Positions 8,399 to 16,377 of a stretch of DNA of 64,000 nt are shown here, in pieces. The DNA is taken from assembly GCA_964643355.1 (NCBI GenBank), contig CAZXPW010000008.1:42818-106817 (forward strand). Direction: 5' to 3'. The notes under the pieces were generated by a model, which was given only the letters and a program-made list of their open reading frames with translations, had not been told where the DNA came from and did not search any database. Source of the stretch: FEN-1350 sp964643355. Its GTDB lineage: Bacteria > Planctomycetota > Phycisphaerae > Sedimentisphaerales > Anaerohalosphaeraceae. The first letter of the stretch is position 1; each line of letters begins with the position of its first letter. The position numbers and the translations under genes are program-made.

Positions 8399-10558
8399 AT
8401 GGGTAAAATTACACAGACACCATTACGATTACACTCGATGAATCTGAGTTTATTGAAATCAAATAAACGACATCGTATATTTCAATATTGTTTATGTTGG
8501 ATCATACTCTCTGTCTGTTCAATTGGCTATAGCTCTACTCAGACAAAAACTCCAACCCCTTGTGGCCCTGTTCCGTCGGAAAATCAAATGAGATGGCAGG
8601 AAATGGAATATTATGCCTTTATTCATTTCTCATTAAACACCTATACCGATCAGTCATGGGGATATGGGAATGAAGATGTAAAACTGTTTAATCCAACAGA
8701 ATTGGACTGTCGTCAGTGGGCCCGTATCTGTAAGGGAGCGGGCATGAAAGGGATAATTCTTACGGCCAAGCATCACTGTGGTTTTTGTCTTTGGCCGTCG
8801 AAATATACGGAGTATTCCGTAAAGAATACTCCGTGGCGTAATGGGAAGGGGGATGTGGTTCGCGAAATGGCCGATGCCTGCAAAGAATATGGTCTGAAAA
8901 TGGGGATCTATTTATCGCCTTGGGACAGGAACCACCCGGATTACGGTAAACCCGAATATATTACCTACTTTCGGAATCAACTGACTGAACTTCTCACCAA
9001 TTACGGGCCCATTTTCGAAGTGTGGTTTGACGGCGCCAATGGAGGTACGGGGTATTACGGCGGCGCCAATGAAAATCGTAAGATCGACCGCACGACCTAT
9101 TACGACTGGAGTAATACCTACAAGCTGATTCGCAAGTTGCAGCCCGATATCGTGATCTGGAACGATGGGGGTGACAGGGCCGATCTTCGCTGGGTGGGGA
9201 CCGAAGCCGGATTTGTTGGCGAAACCAACTGGAGTTTGCTGGACGCCACAGGTGACGTTCCGTTTAACATGTTGCATCACGGCGTGGAAAACGGGAATGC
9301 GTGGGTGCCGGGCGAGGTCAACACCTCCATCAGACCGGAATGGTTCTACCACCCGAGTGAAGATACCAAGGTCAAAACGCTGCCTCATCTGATGGATACC
9401 TACTACAACTCTATTGGATGCAACGGCGCCTTACTTCTCAATTTTCCGATCATGCCGAATGGCCTGATCCATGAAAATGACCAAAAGGCGGCGATGGAAT
9501 TTGCCAAAGCCGTAAAAGAAGCGTTCGCGGTCAACCTTGCAGAGAAAACAAAAGCGGACGCTTCAAACATTCGCGGCAATGCAAAAGAATTTGGGGCAGC
9601 CAAGGCCATAGACGGCGACAAAGACACCTATTGGGCGACTGACGACGACATTATTCAAGCGTCATTGACGATTGATTTTGGCAAACCCGTCACATTCAAC
9701 CGGTTCATGGCACAGGAATCTATCCGTTTGGGACAACGGGTGAAAGCGTTCACGGTCGAAGCCCTCGTAGAAGGGAATTGGAAAGAACTGGCCAAGGCAA
9801 CCACTATTGGATATAAGCGCATTCTTCGTTTCCCGACTGTCACGGCAACACAGCTTCGTTTCAGCATTACCGACTCAAAATGTTGCCCTGTCATTTCCAA
9901 TGTTGGAGTTTTCAATGCACCGCAAATCTTGTCGGCTCCATCCATTATCAGAAATCAGTCCGGTGAAATCATCATCACTCCGGCGGATAGAGAATCGATT
10001 GTTTATTATACCATGGACGGCAGCGTACCGACGCCGGATTCGAAAATATATTCCGGTCCTTTTCAAACCGAAGGGAAAGTGGAGGTAAGTGCCATTGCTT
10101 ACGAACCCTCTTCGGGCAAAAGCAGTCCTGTAAGTCATGAACAATTTGACCTGCCCCGGAAGGATTGGAAAATTATGGAAATTGGCGATGAAAAGGCATA
10201 CGCTATCCTGGACGGGAATCCATCGACGGCATGGCATCAACGCAGAAACAAAAAGATGCCCATTGATTTGGTCATCGATTTGGGAAAGGATCAAAATCTT
10301 TGTGGTTTCAAATACTTCCCGGACCAAGGGATGTGGGGGCCCGGCATCATTACGAATCATCAATTTTATGTTTCAGGTGACAATGTAGAGTGGAAACTGG
10401 TCAATCAAGGCGAATTCTCCAATATCAAAAACAATCCTGTATGGCAAATCAAGAGGTTTGCGCCTGAAAAGGCCCGCTATTTCAAGCTACGCGCGTTGAG
10501 CAATACCGAGGGTAACAATAACATCGGCTATGCTGAAGTGGATGTAATTACAGACTGA
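8399..10558 (+). CDS. GH29 alpha-L-fucosidase with discoidin-type domains
   Basis: Predicted exported fucosidase, 719 residues. I choose ATG 8399 because GGAG lies 8 bases before it; an upstream in-frame ATG at 8342 has no such site. A signal peptide is formed by CLCWIILSVCSIGYSS (about residues 34-50). The GH29 barrel starts at MRWQEMEYYAFIHFS and includes GIILTAKHHCGFCLWPS; the nucleophile is Asp211 in EVWFDGANGG. The position of the acid/base fits a GH29-B (1,3/1,4-fucosidase) type. From about residue 395 there is an F5/8-type C domain, a short chitobiase-like domain (YYTMDGSVPTPDS), and a second discoidin-like domain at the end. Codon use and base composition are clearly more AT-rich than in the neighbours, especially over the first 600 bases. 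Confidence 0.9.
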   Translation: MGKITQTPLRLHSMNLSLLKSNKRHRIFQYCLCWIILSVCSIGYSSTQTKTPTPCGPVPSENQMRWQEMEYYAFIHFSLNTYTDQSWGYGNEDVKLFNPTELDCRQWARICKGAGMKGIILTAKHHCGFCLWPSKYTEYSVKNTPWRNGKGDVVREMADACKEYGLKMGIYLSPWDRNHPDYGKPEYITYFRNQLTELLTNYGPIFEVWFDGANGGTGYYGGANENRKIDRTTYYDWSNTYKLIRKLQPDIVIWNDGGDRADLRWVGTEAGFVGETNWSLLDATGDVPFNMLHHGVENGNAWVPGEVNTSIRPEWFYHPSEDTKVKTLPHLMDTYYNSIGCNGALLLNFPIMPNGLIHENDQKAAMEFAKAVKEAFAVNLAEKTKADASNIRGNAKEFGAAKAIDGDKDTYWATDDDIIQASLTIDFGKPVTFNRFMAQESIRLGQRVKAFTVEALVEGNWKELAKATTIGYKRILRFPTVTATQLRFSITDSKCCPVISNVGVFNAPQILSAPSIIRNQSGEIIITPADRESIVYYTMDGSVPTPDSKIYSGPFQTEGKVEVSAIAYEPSSGKSSPVSHEQFDLPRKDWKIMEIGDEKAYAILDGNPSTAWHQRRNKKMPIDLVIDLGKDQNLCGFKYFPDQGMWGPGIITNHQFYVSGDNVEWKLVNQGEFSNIKNNPVWQIKRFAPEKARYFKLRALSNTEGNNNIGYAEVDVITD

Positions 10559-10741
10559 TTACTATTTCAAAAGGGGTCATGGTCAAAGGTTATGTATGAG
10601 ATACCTTAATGCCGACCAGAAGGGCGCCTGTGCAAATATGAATTCCATTATTGCCAAGCTTCCGGATTCGATATTAACCAAAGCATCACGGACGGGATGA
10701 AAATCCAATTCACGGTTTTCGTGTCGAAAGGAAATGAAAAA

Positions 10742-12535
10742 ATGTTTTGGAGATTTTCACTCATTCTGCTGGTGGTTTTTCCCTCGGTATTGGCCCAATC
10801 CCAACCCAGTCATTGGAATCATGCCCCGACTCCGCCGATGGGCTGGAACAGTTGGGACATCTTCGGCACCACGGTGACCGAACAGCAGATCAAAGAACAG
10901 GCCGATGCCATGTCCAAGCTTTTGAAATCTTTCGGCTGGATCTATTTGACGGTGGATATCCAGTGGTACGAACCCAAATCGCAGGGCCATGGTTACAAAT
11001 CGGGCGCGGTGCTGGAGATGGATGAATACAGCCGCCTTATGCCTGGAGTGAAGAAATTTCCTTCGGCTGCAAACGGCAAAGGTTTTAAGCCGCTGGCCGA
11101 CTATGTGCACTCCAAAGGGCTCAAGTTCGGTATCCATATCATGCGGGGCATCCCCCGGCAGGCGGTACGGAAAAACACCCCGATCCTCGGAACGGAGGCC
11201 CGCGCTGCCGATATCGCCAACACCCGTTCCTTCTGTGCCTGGAATCCGGATATGTGGGGTGTGGATATGAGCAAGTCCGGTGCGCAAAATTATTATGATT
11301 CGCTGTTTGCCCTTTATGCGTCGTGGGGCGTGGATTTTGTGAAGGTTGACGATATTGCCCGGCCCTACGACAATAACCAGAAGGCCGAGATTGAGGCCAT
11401 CCGCAGGGCCATTGACAAGTGCGGCCGTCCGATCGTGCTGAGTCTTTCGCCGGGAGATACGCCGATCGGGCGCGGAGAACATGTGATGAACCATGCCAAC
11501 CTGTGGCGAATTTCGGATGATTTCTGGGACCGGTGGAAGCCGCTCTATGAGATGTTCGGGCGTCTGGAGAAATGGACTCCCTATCGTTCCAACGGCGCCT
11601 GGCCCGATGCCGATATGCTTCCTTTCGGTATCATTGACTTCAACCGCCCCACGAACTTTACCAAAGATGAACAAATCCTGTGTATGAGTTTGTGGTGCAT
11701 TGCGCGTTCTCCTCTCATTTTTGGCGGTGACATGACGCGACTGGACGAGTTTACGCTGAATCTGTTGACCAATCCGGAGGTTCTGGCCGTCAATCAGGCC
11801 AGCACAAACAATCGTCAAATTTTGCGCAAAGAGGATCTGATCGTCTGGGCGGCCGATGTGCCGGGTACCCGGGATCGTTATGTCGGGCTGTTCAACGCTC
11901 AGAGCAATGAGAATCCATTTGATATGACCCAGGCCGATTATCGCAGCTCCAAACTCAGTGGCGAACCGAAGAAGGAACGGATCGAAATCAAAGTGCCGAT
12001 TCACAATGCTCGTCGTCTGGTGTTGGCGGTGGGAGACGGCTTCGATGGATATTCGTATGATCATGCCGCTTGGATTGAACCTGTGGTGACCGGTCCAGCC
12101 GGAACGCTCAAGCTGACGGATTTGGGTTGGCTTTCGGCCACAGCCGGTTGGGGCCGGACGCAGATGAACCGTACCGCCGATGGGCGTCCCTTAAAGCTGG
12201 ATGAAAGGTCTGTCGAAGGGATTGGTACGCATTCGGTTTCGATCATCGAGTTTGAGATTCCGCCGGGATACGACACATTCACATCAAAGGGAATTCTTAC
12301 TGAGGGAAGCCAGGGGAAAGGTTCGGTTCAATTTCTTGTCCTGGTCGATCCCGTCAGGCAGATCAGACCGGAACGAAGCAAGATATCGGTATCCTTTGCC
12401 GATCTTGGAATTGTGGGCAAGGCCAGAGTGCGCGATCTTTGGGGACGAAAAGATTTGGGCGAATTCGGTAGCTCCTTTGAGCAGGAGATCCCACTGCACA
12501 GCGCCGGCCTGTTCCGCATTTCTCCAATCCCTTAA
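10742..12535 (+). CDS. Secreted GH27 alpha-galactosidase with NPCBM domain
   Basis: Predicted alpha-galactosidase (or a beta-L-arabinopyranosidase of the same family), 597 residues. ATG 10742 is preferred over 10697 because AAGGAA stands before it and the protein then begins with a clean signal peptide ending FPSVLAQ. The GH27 barrel opens with TPPMGWNSWDIFG. The nucleophile is Asp203 in FVKVDD and the acid/base is Asp259 or Asp260 in RISDDFW. After the barrel and a C-terminal beta-sandwich, residues about 460-590 form an NPCBM domain (WGRTQMNRTADG, GIGTHSVSIIEFEIP). It lies directly before the catabolic block and could release galactose from xyloglucan or complex xylan side chains. Confidence 0.9.
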   Translation: MFWRFSLILLVVFPSVLAQSQPSHWNHAPTPPMGWNSWDIFGTTVTEQQIKEQADAMSKLLKSFGWIYLTVDIQWYEPKSQGHGYKSGAVLEMDEYSRLMPGVKKFPSAANGKGFKPLADYVHSKGLKFGIHIMRGIPRQAVRKNTPILGTEARAADIANTRSFCAWNPDMWGVDMSKSGAQNYYDSLFALYASWGVDFVKVDDIARPYDNNQKAEIEAIRRAIDKCGRPIVLSLSPGDTPIGRGEHVMNHANLWRISDDFWDRWKPLYEMFGRLEKWTPYRSNGAWPDADMLPFGIIDFNRPTNFTKDEQILCMSLWCIARSPLIFGGDMTRLDEFTLNLLTNPEVLAVNQASTNNRQILRKEDLIVWAADVPGTRDRYVGLFNAQSNENPFDMTQADYRSSKLSGEPKKERIEIKVPIHNARRLVLAVGDGFDGYSYDHAAWIEPVVTGPAGTLKLTDLGWLSATAGWGRTQMNRTADGRPLKLDERSVEGIGTHSVSIIEFEIPPGYDTFTSKGILTEGSQGKGSVQFLVLVDPVRQIRPERSKISVSFADLGIVGKARVRDLWGRKDLGEFGSSFEQEIPLHSAGLFRISPIP

Positions 12536-12553
12536 AGGTAGCGGGTCACAATC

Positions 12554-13891
12554 ATGGTGATAGTCCTGTTGCTGATCCTGAGTGTTCTGTTTATTGTGGT
12601 TTCGACAGTCCGGTTCCATCTTCATCCCTTTTTTGCCTTACTCATTGCGTCGCTGTTTTTTGGGATTTGTTCCGATATGCCTTTGGGAAAAATCGTTTCC
12701 TCCGTTGAAGAGGGTTTTGGCGGAACGCTGGGGAAGATCGGTATTGTTATTATCGCCGGAGTGATCATCGGCACATTTCTCGAAAAATCAGGAGGTGCGT
12801 ACACCTTAGCCGAATGTGTTGTGAAAATCATCGGCAAACAAAGTGTAACACCCGCCATGGTCTTGATTGGGTATGTTGTCTCCATTCCGGTTTTTGCCGA
12901 TTCGGGTTTTGTGATTTTGACGCCCTTAAACAAGTCGTTGACCAAGCGTGCGGGATTGTCTCTGGCGACTACAGCCATCGCGCTTTGTCTGGGGTTAATG
13001 GTATCCCATACGCTGATCCCGCCGACTCCCGGCCCGATTGCGGCTGCTGGAATTCTGGGTGCGGATCTTGGATGGGTGATCTTGATCGGAATTCCCCTGA
13101 GCATTCCAATCCTGCTTTTCTGCTGGTTCTGGGCGGTGAAGGTGGCCAGCCGAGTTCAGATTGATCCGAACCCGGAATTGACCGAAACGGAAATCCTTTC
13201 CCGCCTGAAGGGGGCTCCGTCGGCTTTTCACGCACTGATCCCGATTCTTTTGCCGATTGTTCTGATTGTTTTGAAATCCATCGCGGATTATCCCACGCGC
13301 CCTCTGGGACAGGAAGCGTTTCACCGGGTCATCAGCTTTATCGGCACGCCGCTGATCGCCCTCCTGATCGGAATCGCCGTCGCCGTAACGCTCCCCAGAT
13401 CCTTCGACAAACAGATGGTATCCTCTTCCGGATGGGTCGGAAAGGGATTGCTGGACGCTTCCCTGATTATCATGATTACCGGAGCGGGAGGGGCCTTTGG
13501 AAAAGTGCTCCAGAATTCCGGGATTGTTGATATTCTGGGCAGCGCCATATCCTCGATCTCAGCGGGATTGTGGCTGCCGTTTCTGGTCGCTGCGGCGATC
13601 CGGGCGGCGCAGGGGTCTTCCACAGTGGCGATTATAACGACCGCCTCAATTCTGGCCCCGATGCTGCCTTCCATGGGTCTGGATTCTCCGATCGGCCGGG
13701 CACTTTCCGTCCTGGCGATCGGCGCCGGCTCGATGGTGGCCTCTCATGCCAACGACAGTTTTTTCTGGGTCGTTACGCGGATGAGCGACATGGATGTCAA
13801 GACCGGATACAAACTGATGACGGCCGGCTCGATCTGTATGGGTTTTTTTGCCTGTCTTCTTATCTGGATTATCGGTATAATCCTTCTCTAA
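12554..13891 (+). CDS. GntP-family sugar-acid:H+ symporter
   Basis: Inner-membrane transporter of 445 residues, the usual length of the GntP family, with about 12-14 hydrophobic helices. Family landmarks are the N-terminal LHPFFALLIASLFFG, GKIGIVIIAGVIIG, IPVFADSGFVIL, HTLIPPTPGPIAAA and the end segment SHANDSFFWVVTRMS. Known members import gluconate and related aldonates. It starts 18 bases after the GH27 stop and is followed after 30 bases by the FAH-family dehydratase, so xylonate or arabinonate is the likely cargo. In E. coli a GntP-type gene (yjhF) also neighbours the xylonate dehydratase yjhG. The substrate is inferred from context only. Confidence 0.9.
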   Translation: MVIVLLLILSVLFIVVSTVRFHLHPFFALLIASLFFGICSDMPLGKIVSSVEEGFGGTLGKIGIVIIAGVIIGTFLEKSGGAYTLAECVVKIIGKQSVTPAMVLIGYVVSIPVFADSGFVILTPLNKSLTKRAGLSLATTAIALCLGLMVSHTLIPPTPGPIAAAGILGADLGWVILIGIPLSIPILLFCWFWAVKVASRVQIDPNPELTETEILSRLKGAPSAFHALIPILLPIVLIVLKSIADYPTRPLGQEAFHRVISFIGTPLIALLIGIAVAVTLPRSFDKQMVSSSGWVGKGLLDASLIIMITGAGGAFGKVLQNSGIVDILGSAISSISAGLWLPFLVAAAIRAAQGSSTVAIITTASILAPMLPSMGLDSPIGRALSVLAIGAGSMVASHANDSFFWVVTRMSDMDVKTGYKLMTAGSICMGFFACLLIWIIGIILL

Positions 13892-13921
13892 AATCAAGGG
13901 ATTCTATCTACCGGAGTATCC

Positions 13922-14740
13922 ATGAGCATGCTAACCAAACATCAAGTTAACGATTCCGAACGCTGGGCACTGGATGGATTTTTGCTGTCGCCGGAATTTG
14001 ACTTTCATCGGTTCTGTCGGCTGCACCCTCAGGAAGCACATGCTTATTTGACTTCCTGCCGAAGCGACGAAAAATCTTCGGGTGCACTTTTGTCTCCGAT
14101 CGAATATGATCAGGAAGTCTGGGCCTGTGGCGTCACCTATTCTCGGAGCCGGGATGCACGGGAAGCGGAGACGGACATCAAAAATATCTATGACCGGGTC
14201 TATGAGGCCAAACGACCGGAGTTGTTTTTCAAGGCCCTCGGCTGGAGAGTCCGAGGACCGCTTTCGGCAATCCGCATCCGAAAGGACAGTCACTGGAATG
14301 TGCCGGAGCCGGAACTGACTCTTCTGATCAACCGCTTCGGCGAGATACTCGGATACTGTGTGGGAAACGATGTCTCTTCCCGAAATATCGAGGCCGAGAA
14401 TCCTCTCTATCTTCCACAGGCGAAAATGTACGACGGGTCCTGTGCTCTGGGTCCGGGGATCTGTATCACAAAAGCCGAACAGATGCGAAATCTCGCTATT
14501 GAACTGGTGATCAAGCGAGATGGTACAACCATTTTCAAGGGAACCACGAATACTTCCCAGATCAAACGGTCTTTTGAAGAACTGGCGTCCTATCTGACCC
14601 TGGAGATGACCTTTCCTTCCGGGGCTTTTCTGCTCACGGGAACGGGAATCATTCCGGACGAAGCGTTTTCATTGTCCGTCGGAGATACGGTGATTATTAC
14701 CATTGACAAACTGGTTCTCGAAAACCGGGTTGAATCCTAA
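13922..14740 (+). CDS. FAH-family 2-keto-3-deoxy-pentonate dehydratase
   Basis: Likely converts 2-keto-3-deoxy-D-xylonate (or the arabinonate isomer) to alpha-ketoglutarate semialdehyde, the second of the three Weimberg steps encoded here. It is a 272-residue cytoplasmic protein, with GGAG before ATG 13922. The C-terminal FAH fold covers about residues 95-270, with the metal-site segments PEPELTLLIN, VGNDVSSRNIEAENP and AKMYDGSCALGPG. The segment IYDRVYEAKRPELFFKA is characteristic of the pentonate-dehydratase branch of this fold rather than of fumarylacetoacetase itself. The next gene, 30 bases on, is the matching semialdehyde dehydrogenase, which supports the assignment. Confidence 0.85.
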   Translation: MSMLTKHQVNDSERWALDGFLLSPEFDFHRFCRLHPQEAHAYLTSCRSDEKSSGALLSPIEYDQEVWACGVTYSRSRDAREAETDIKNIYDRVYEAKRPELFFKALGWRVRGPLSAIRIRKDSHWNVPEPELTLLINRFGEILGYCVGNDVSSRNIEAENPLYLPQAKMYDGSCALGPGICITKAEQMRNLAIELVIKRDGTTIFKGTTNTSQIKRSFEELASYLTLEMTFPSGAFLLTGTGIIPDEAFSLSVGDTVIITIDKLVLENRVES

Positions 14741-14770
14741 TCATGACAGATCAACGACTGAGGAGATCCT

Positions 14771-16354
14771 ATGGATTATCAGAAAGTACTCATCGCCGGT
14801 CAGTGGCGGGCCCCGCAAAATCCGGCGGGTCATTTTCATGCGGTCAATCCCGCGACGAAACAGCCGCTTCCTGAAATATATCCGGTTTGCGGTTTGGATG
14901 ATGTTAACGAAGCGATCCTGGCCGGCAAGCGGACGGCGGCTGAGCTTCGGTTGGTCCCCCGGGAACAGTTCGCTCGGTTCCTGGAAACATTTGCGGATGG
15001 GATTGAAGTCCATGCCGACGAGCTTGTAGATATCGCTAATCTGGAAACGGGCTTGCCAAAAGAACCAAGACTAAAGAATGGAGAACTTCCTCGCACAGTT
15101 GATCAGCTTCGAAAGGCCGCCAGGGCAGCGCGCGAAATGAGCTGGTGCCGCGCGACGATTGACACTGCTGTTAACATTCGAAGCAAAATGGGACCTCTGG
15201 ATGGCCCGGTCACAGTCTTTGGGCCGAACAATTTCCCATTCGCTTTCAACTCCATCGCCGGGGGAGATTTCGCCGCCGCCATCGCCGCCGGTAATCCGGT
15301 AATCGCCAAAGCCAATACCGGCCATCCGGGAACAACACGGGTGTTTGCCCGTCTGGCATTGGAGGCCGTCCGTAATACCGGTCTTCCCCCTGCAACCGTC
15401 CAGATGATCTATCGGACGCTTCCTGATCTTGGATTCCAACTGGTTGCCCATCCGCAGATTGGCGCTTCGGCTTTTACGGGCAGTAAACAGGCCGGGCTGA
15501 TGCTGAAGGCCGCCGCAGATAAGGCCGGCAAGCCGATTTATTTGGAGATGTCCAGCGTCAATCCCGTATTTATCCTGCCGCAAGCCATCGACGAGCGTTC
15601 GGATGCGATTGCCGCCGAGCTGTTCGCGTCATGCGCGCTGGGAGCTGGTCAGTTCTGTACAAATCCAGGCCTGATTATCCTTCAAAAAAGCGACCGAGCT
15701 GAATCGTTCATTCGGACGCTGGCCGATCACTTTGAGCGTAATCGGCCGGGGATCCTGCTATCCGCGAAGAGCCCAGATCATATTCTGGAAGCGGTTGAAA
15801 TCCTTAAATTCGCCGGGGCGACCGTAATTGTCGGCGGGAAAAAAGTGGAAGATGAAGGATATCGATTTGCCAATACTCTGCTTCGAGTGGACGCAGCGAC
15901 ATTCATTTCAAAACCCAATGTTCTTCAGACTGAGGCATTTGGAACTGTCAGCTTGATCGTGGTGGCCGATGATATCCGGCAAATGAAAGAGGTGGCGTCC
16001 GTTCTTGAAGGGAATCTGACTGGTTGTATTTATTCCCACACAAAAGGAAAGGATGATACTGCCTATGCGATACTTGAACCGGAGTTACGGACAAAAGTCG
16101 GCCGCCTGTTGAATGATAAGGTCCCCACCGGAGTGGCCGTTGTCTCTTCGATGAATCACGGCGGGCCCTACCCCGCTACCGGGCATCCTGGATTTACGGC
16201 GGTGGGGCTGCCCGCCTCGATGCTTCGATTCGCGGCCTTGTACTGCTATGATAATGTCCGTCCCGACAGATTGCCGATCGAACTTCAGGACAAAAATCCC
16301 ACGGGTTCCATGTGGCGGATAATCGATGGCGAATGGACACAAAGAGATGTTTAA
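14771..16354 (+). CDS. Alpha-ketoglutarate semialdehyde (2,5-dioxovalerate) dehydrogenase
   Basis: NAD(P)-dependent oxidation of 2,5-dioxopentanoate to 2-oxoglutarate, the last Weimberg step. It has 527 residues, slightly longer than typical aldehyde dehydrogenases and typical for the KGSADH group. ATG 14771 follows GAGGAG. The Rossmann half includes FGPNNFPFAFN and the cofactor segment SAFTGSKQAG. The catalytic residues are Glu259 in YLEMSSVNP and Cys296 in GAGQFCTNPG. The C-terminal half contains QTEAFGTVSLIV. It lies between the FAH dehydratase and the IlvD/Edd dehydratase, with gaps of 30 and 23 bases, so all three are one transcription unit. Confidence 0.92.
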   Translation: MDYQKVLIAGQWRAPQNPAGHFHAVNPATKQPLPEIYPVCGLDDVNEAILAGKRTAAELRLVPREQFARFLETFADGIEVHADELVDIANLETGLPKEPRLKNGELPRTVDQLRKAARAAREMSWCRATIDTAVNIRSKMGPLDGPVTVFGPNNFPFAFNSIAGGDFAAAIAAGNPVIAKANTGHPGTTRVFARLALEAVRNTGLPPATVQMIYRTLPDLGFQLVAHPQIGASAFTGSKQAGLMLKAAADKAGKPIYLEMSSVNPVFILPQAIDERSDAIAAELFASCALGAGQFCTNPGLIILQKSDRAESFIRTLADHFERNRPGILLSAKSPDHILEAVEILKFAGATVIVGGKKVEDEGYRFANTLLRVDAATFISKPNVLQTEAFGTVSLIVVADDIRQMKEVASVLEGNLTGCIYSHTKGKDDTAYAILEPELRTKVGRLLNDKVPTGVAVVSSMNHGGPYPATGHPGFTAVGLPASMLRFAALYCYDNVRPDRLPIELQDKNPTGSMWRIIDGEWTQRDV

Positions 16355-16377
16355 TGGTTACGGATCAGGAATAATTT

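Noticed and set aside
10595..10700. 34-codon frame whose stop overlaps an ATG at 10697 as ATGA
   Set aside because: Could suggest a leader peptide for the GH27 gene, but it lacks a ribosome site and the better GH27 start is at 10742.
10757..12064. 435-codon open frame on the minus strand
   Set aside because: Lies inside the GH27 gene and shows no domain; product is His/Arg/Ile rich as expected for an antisense frame.
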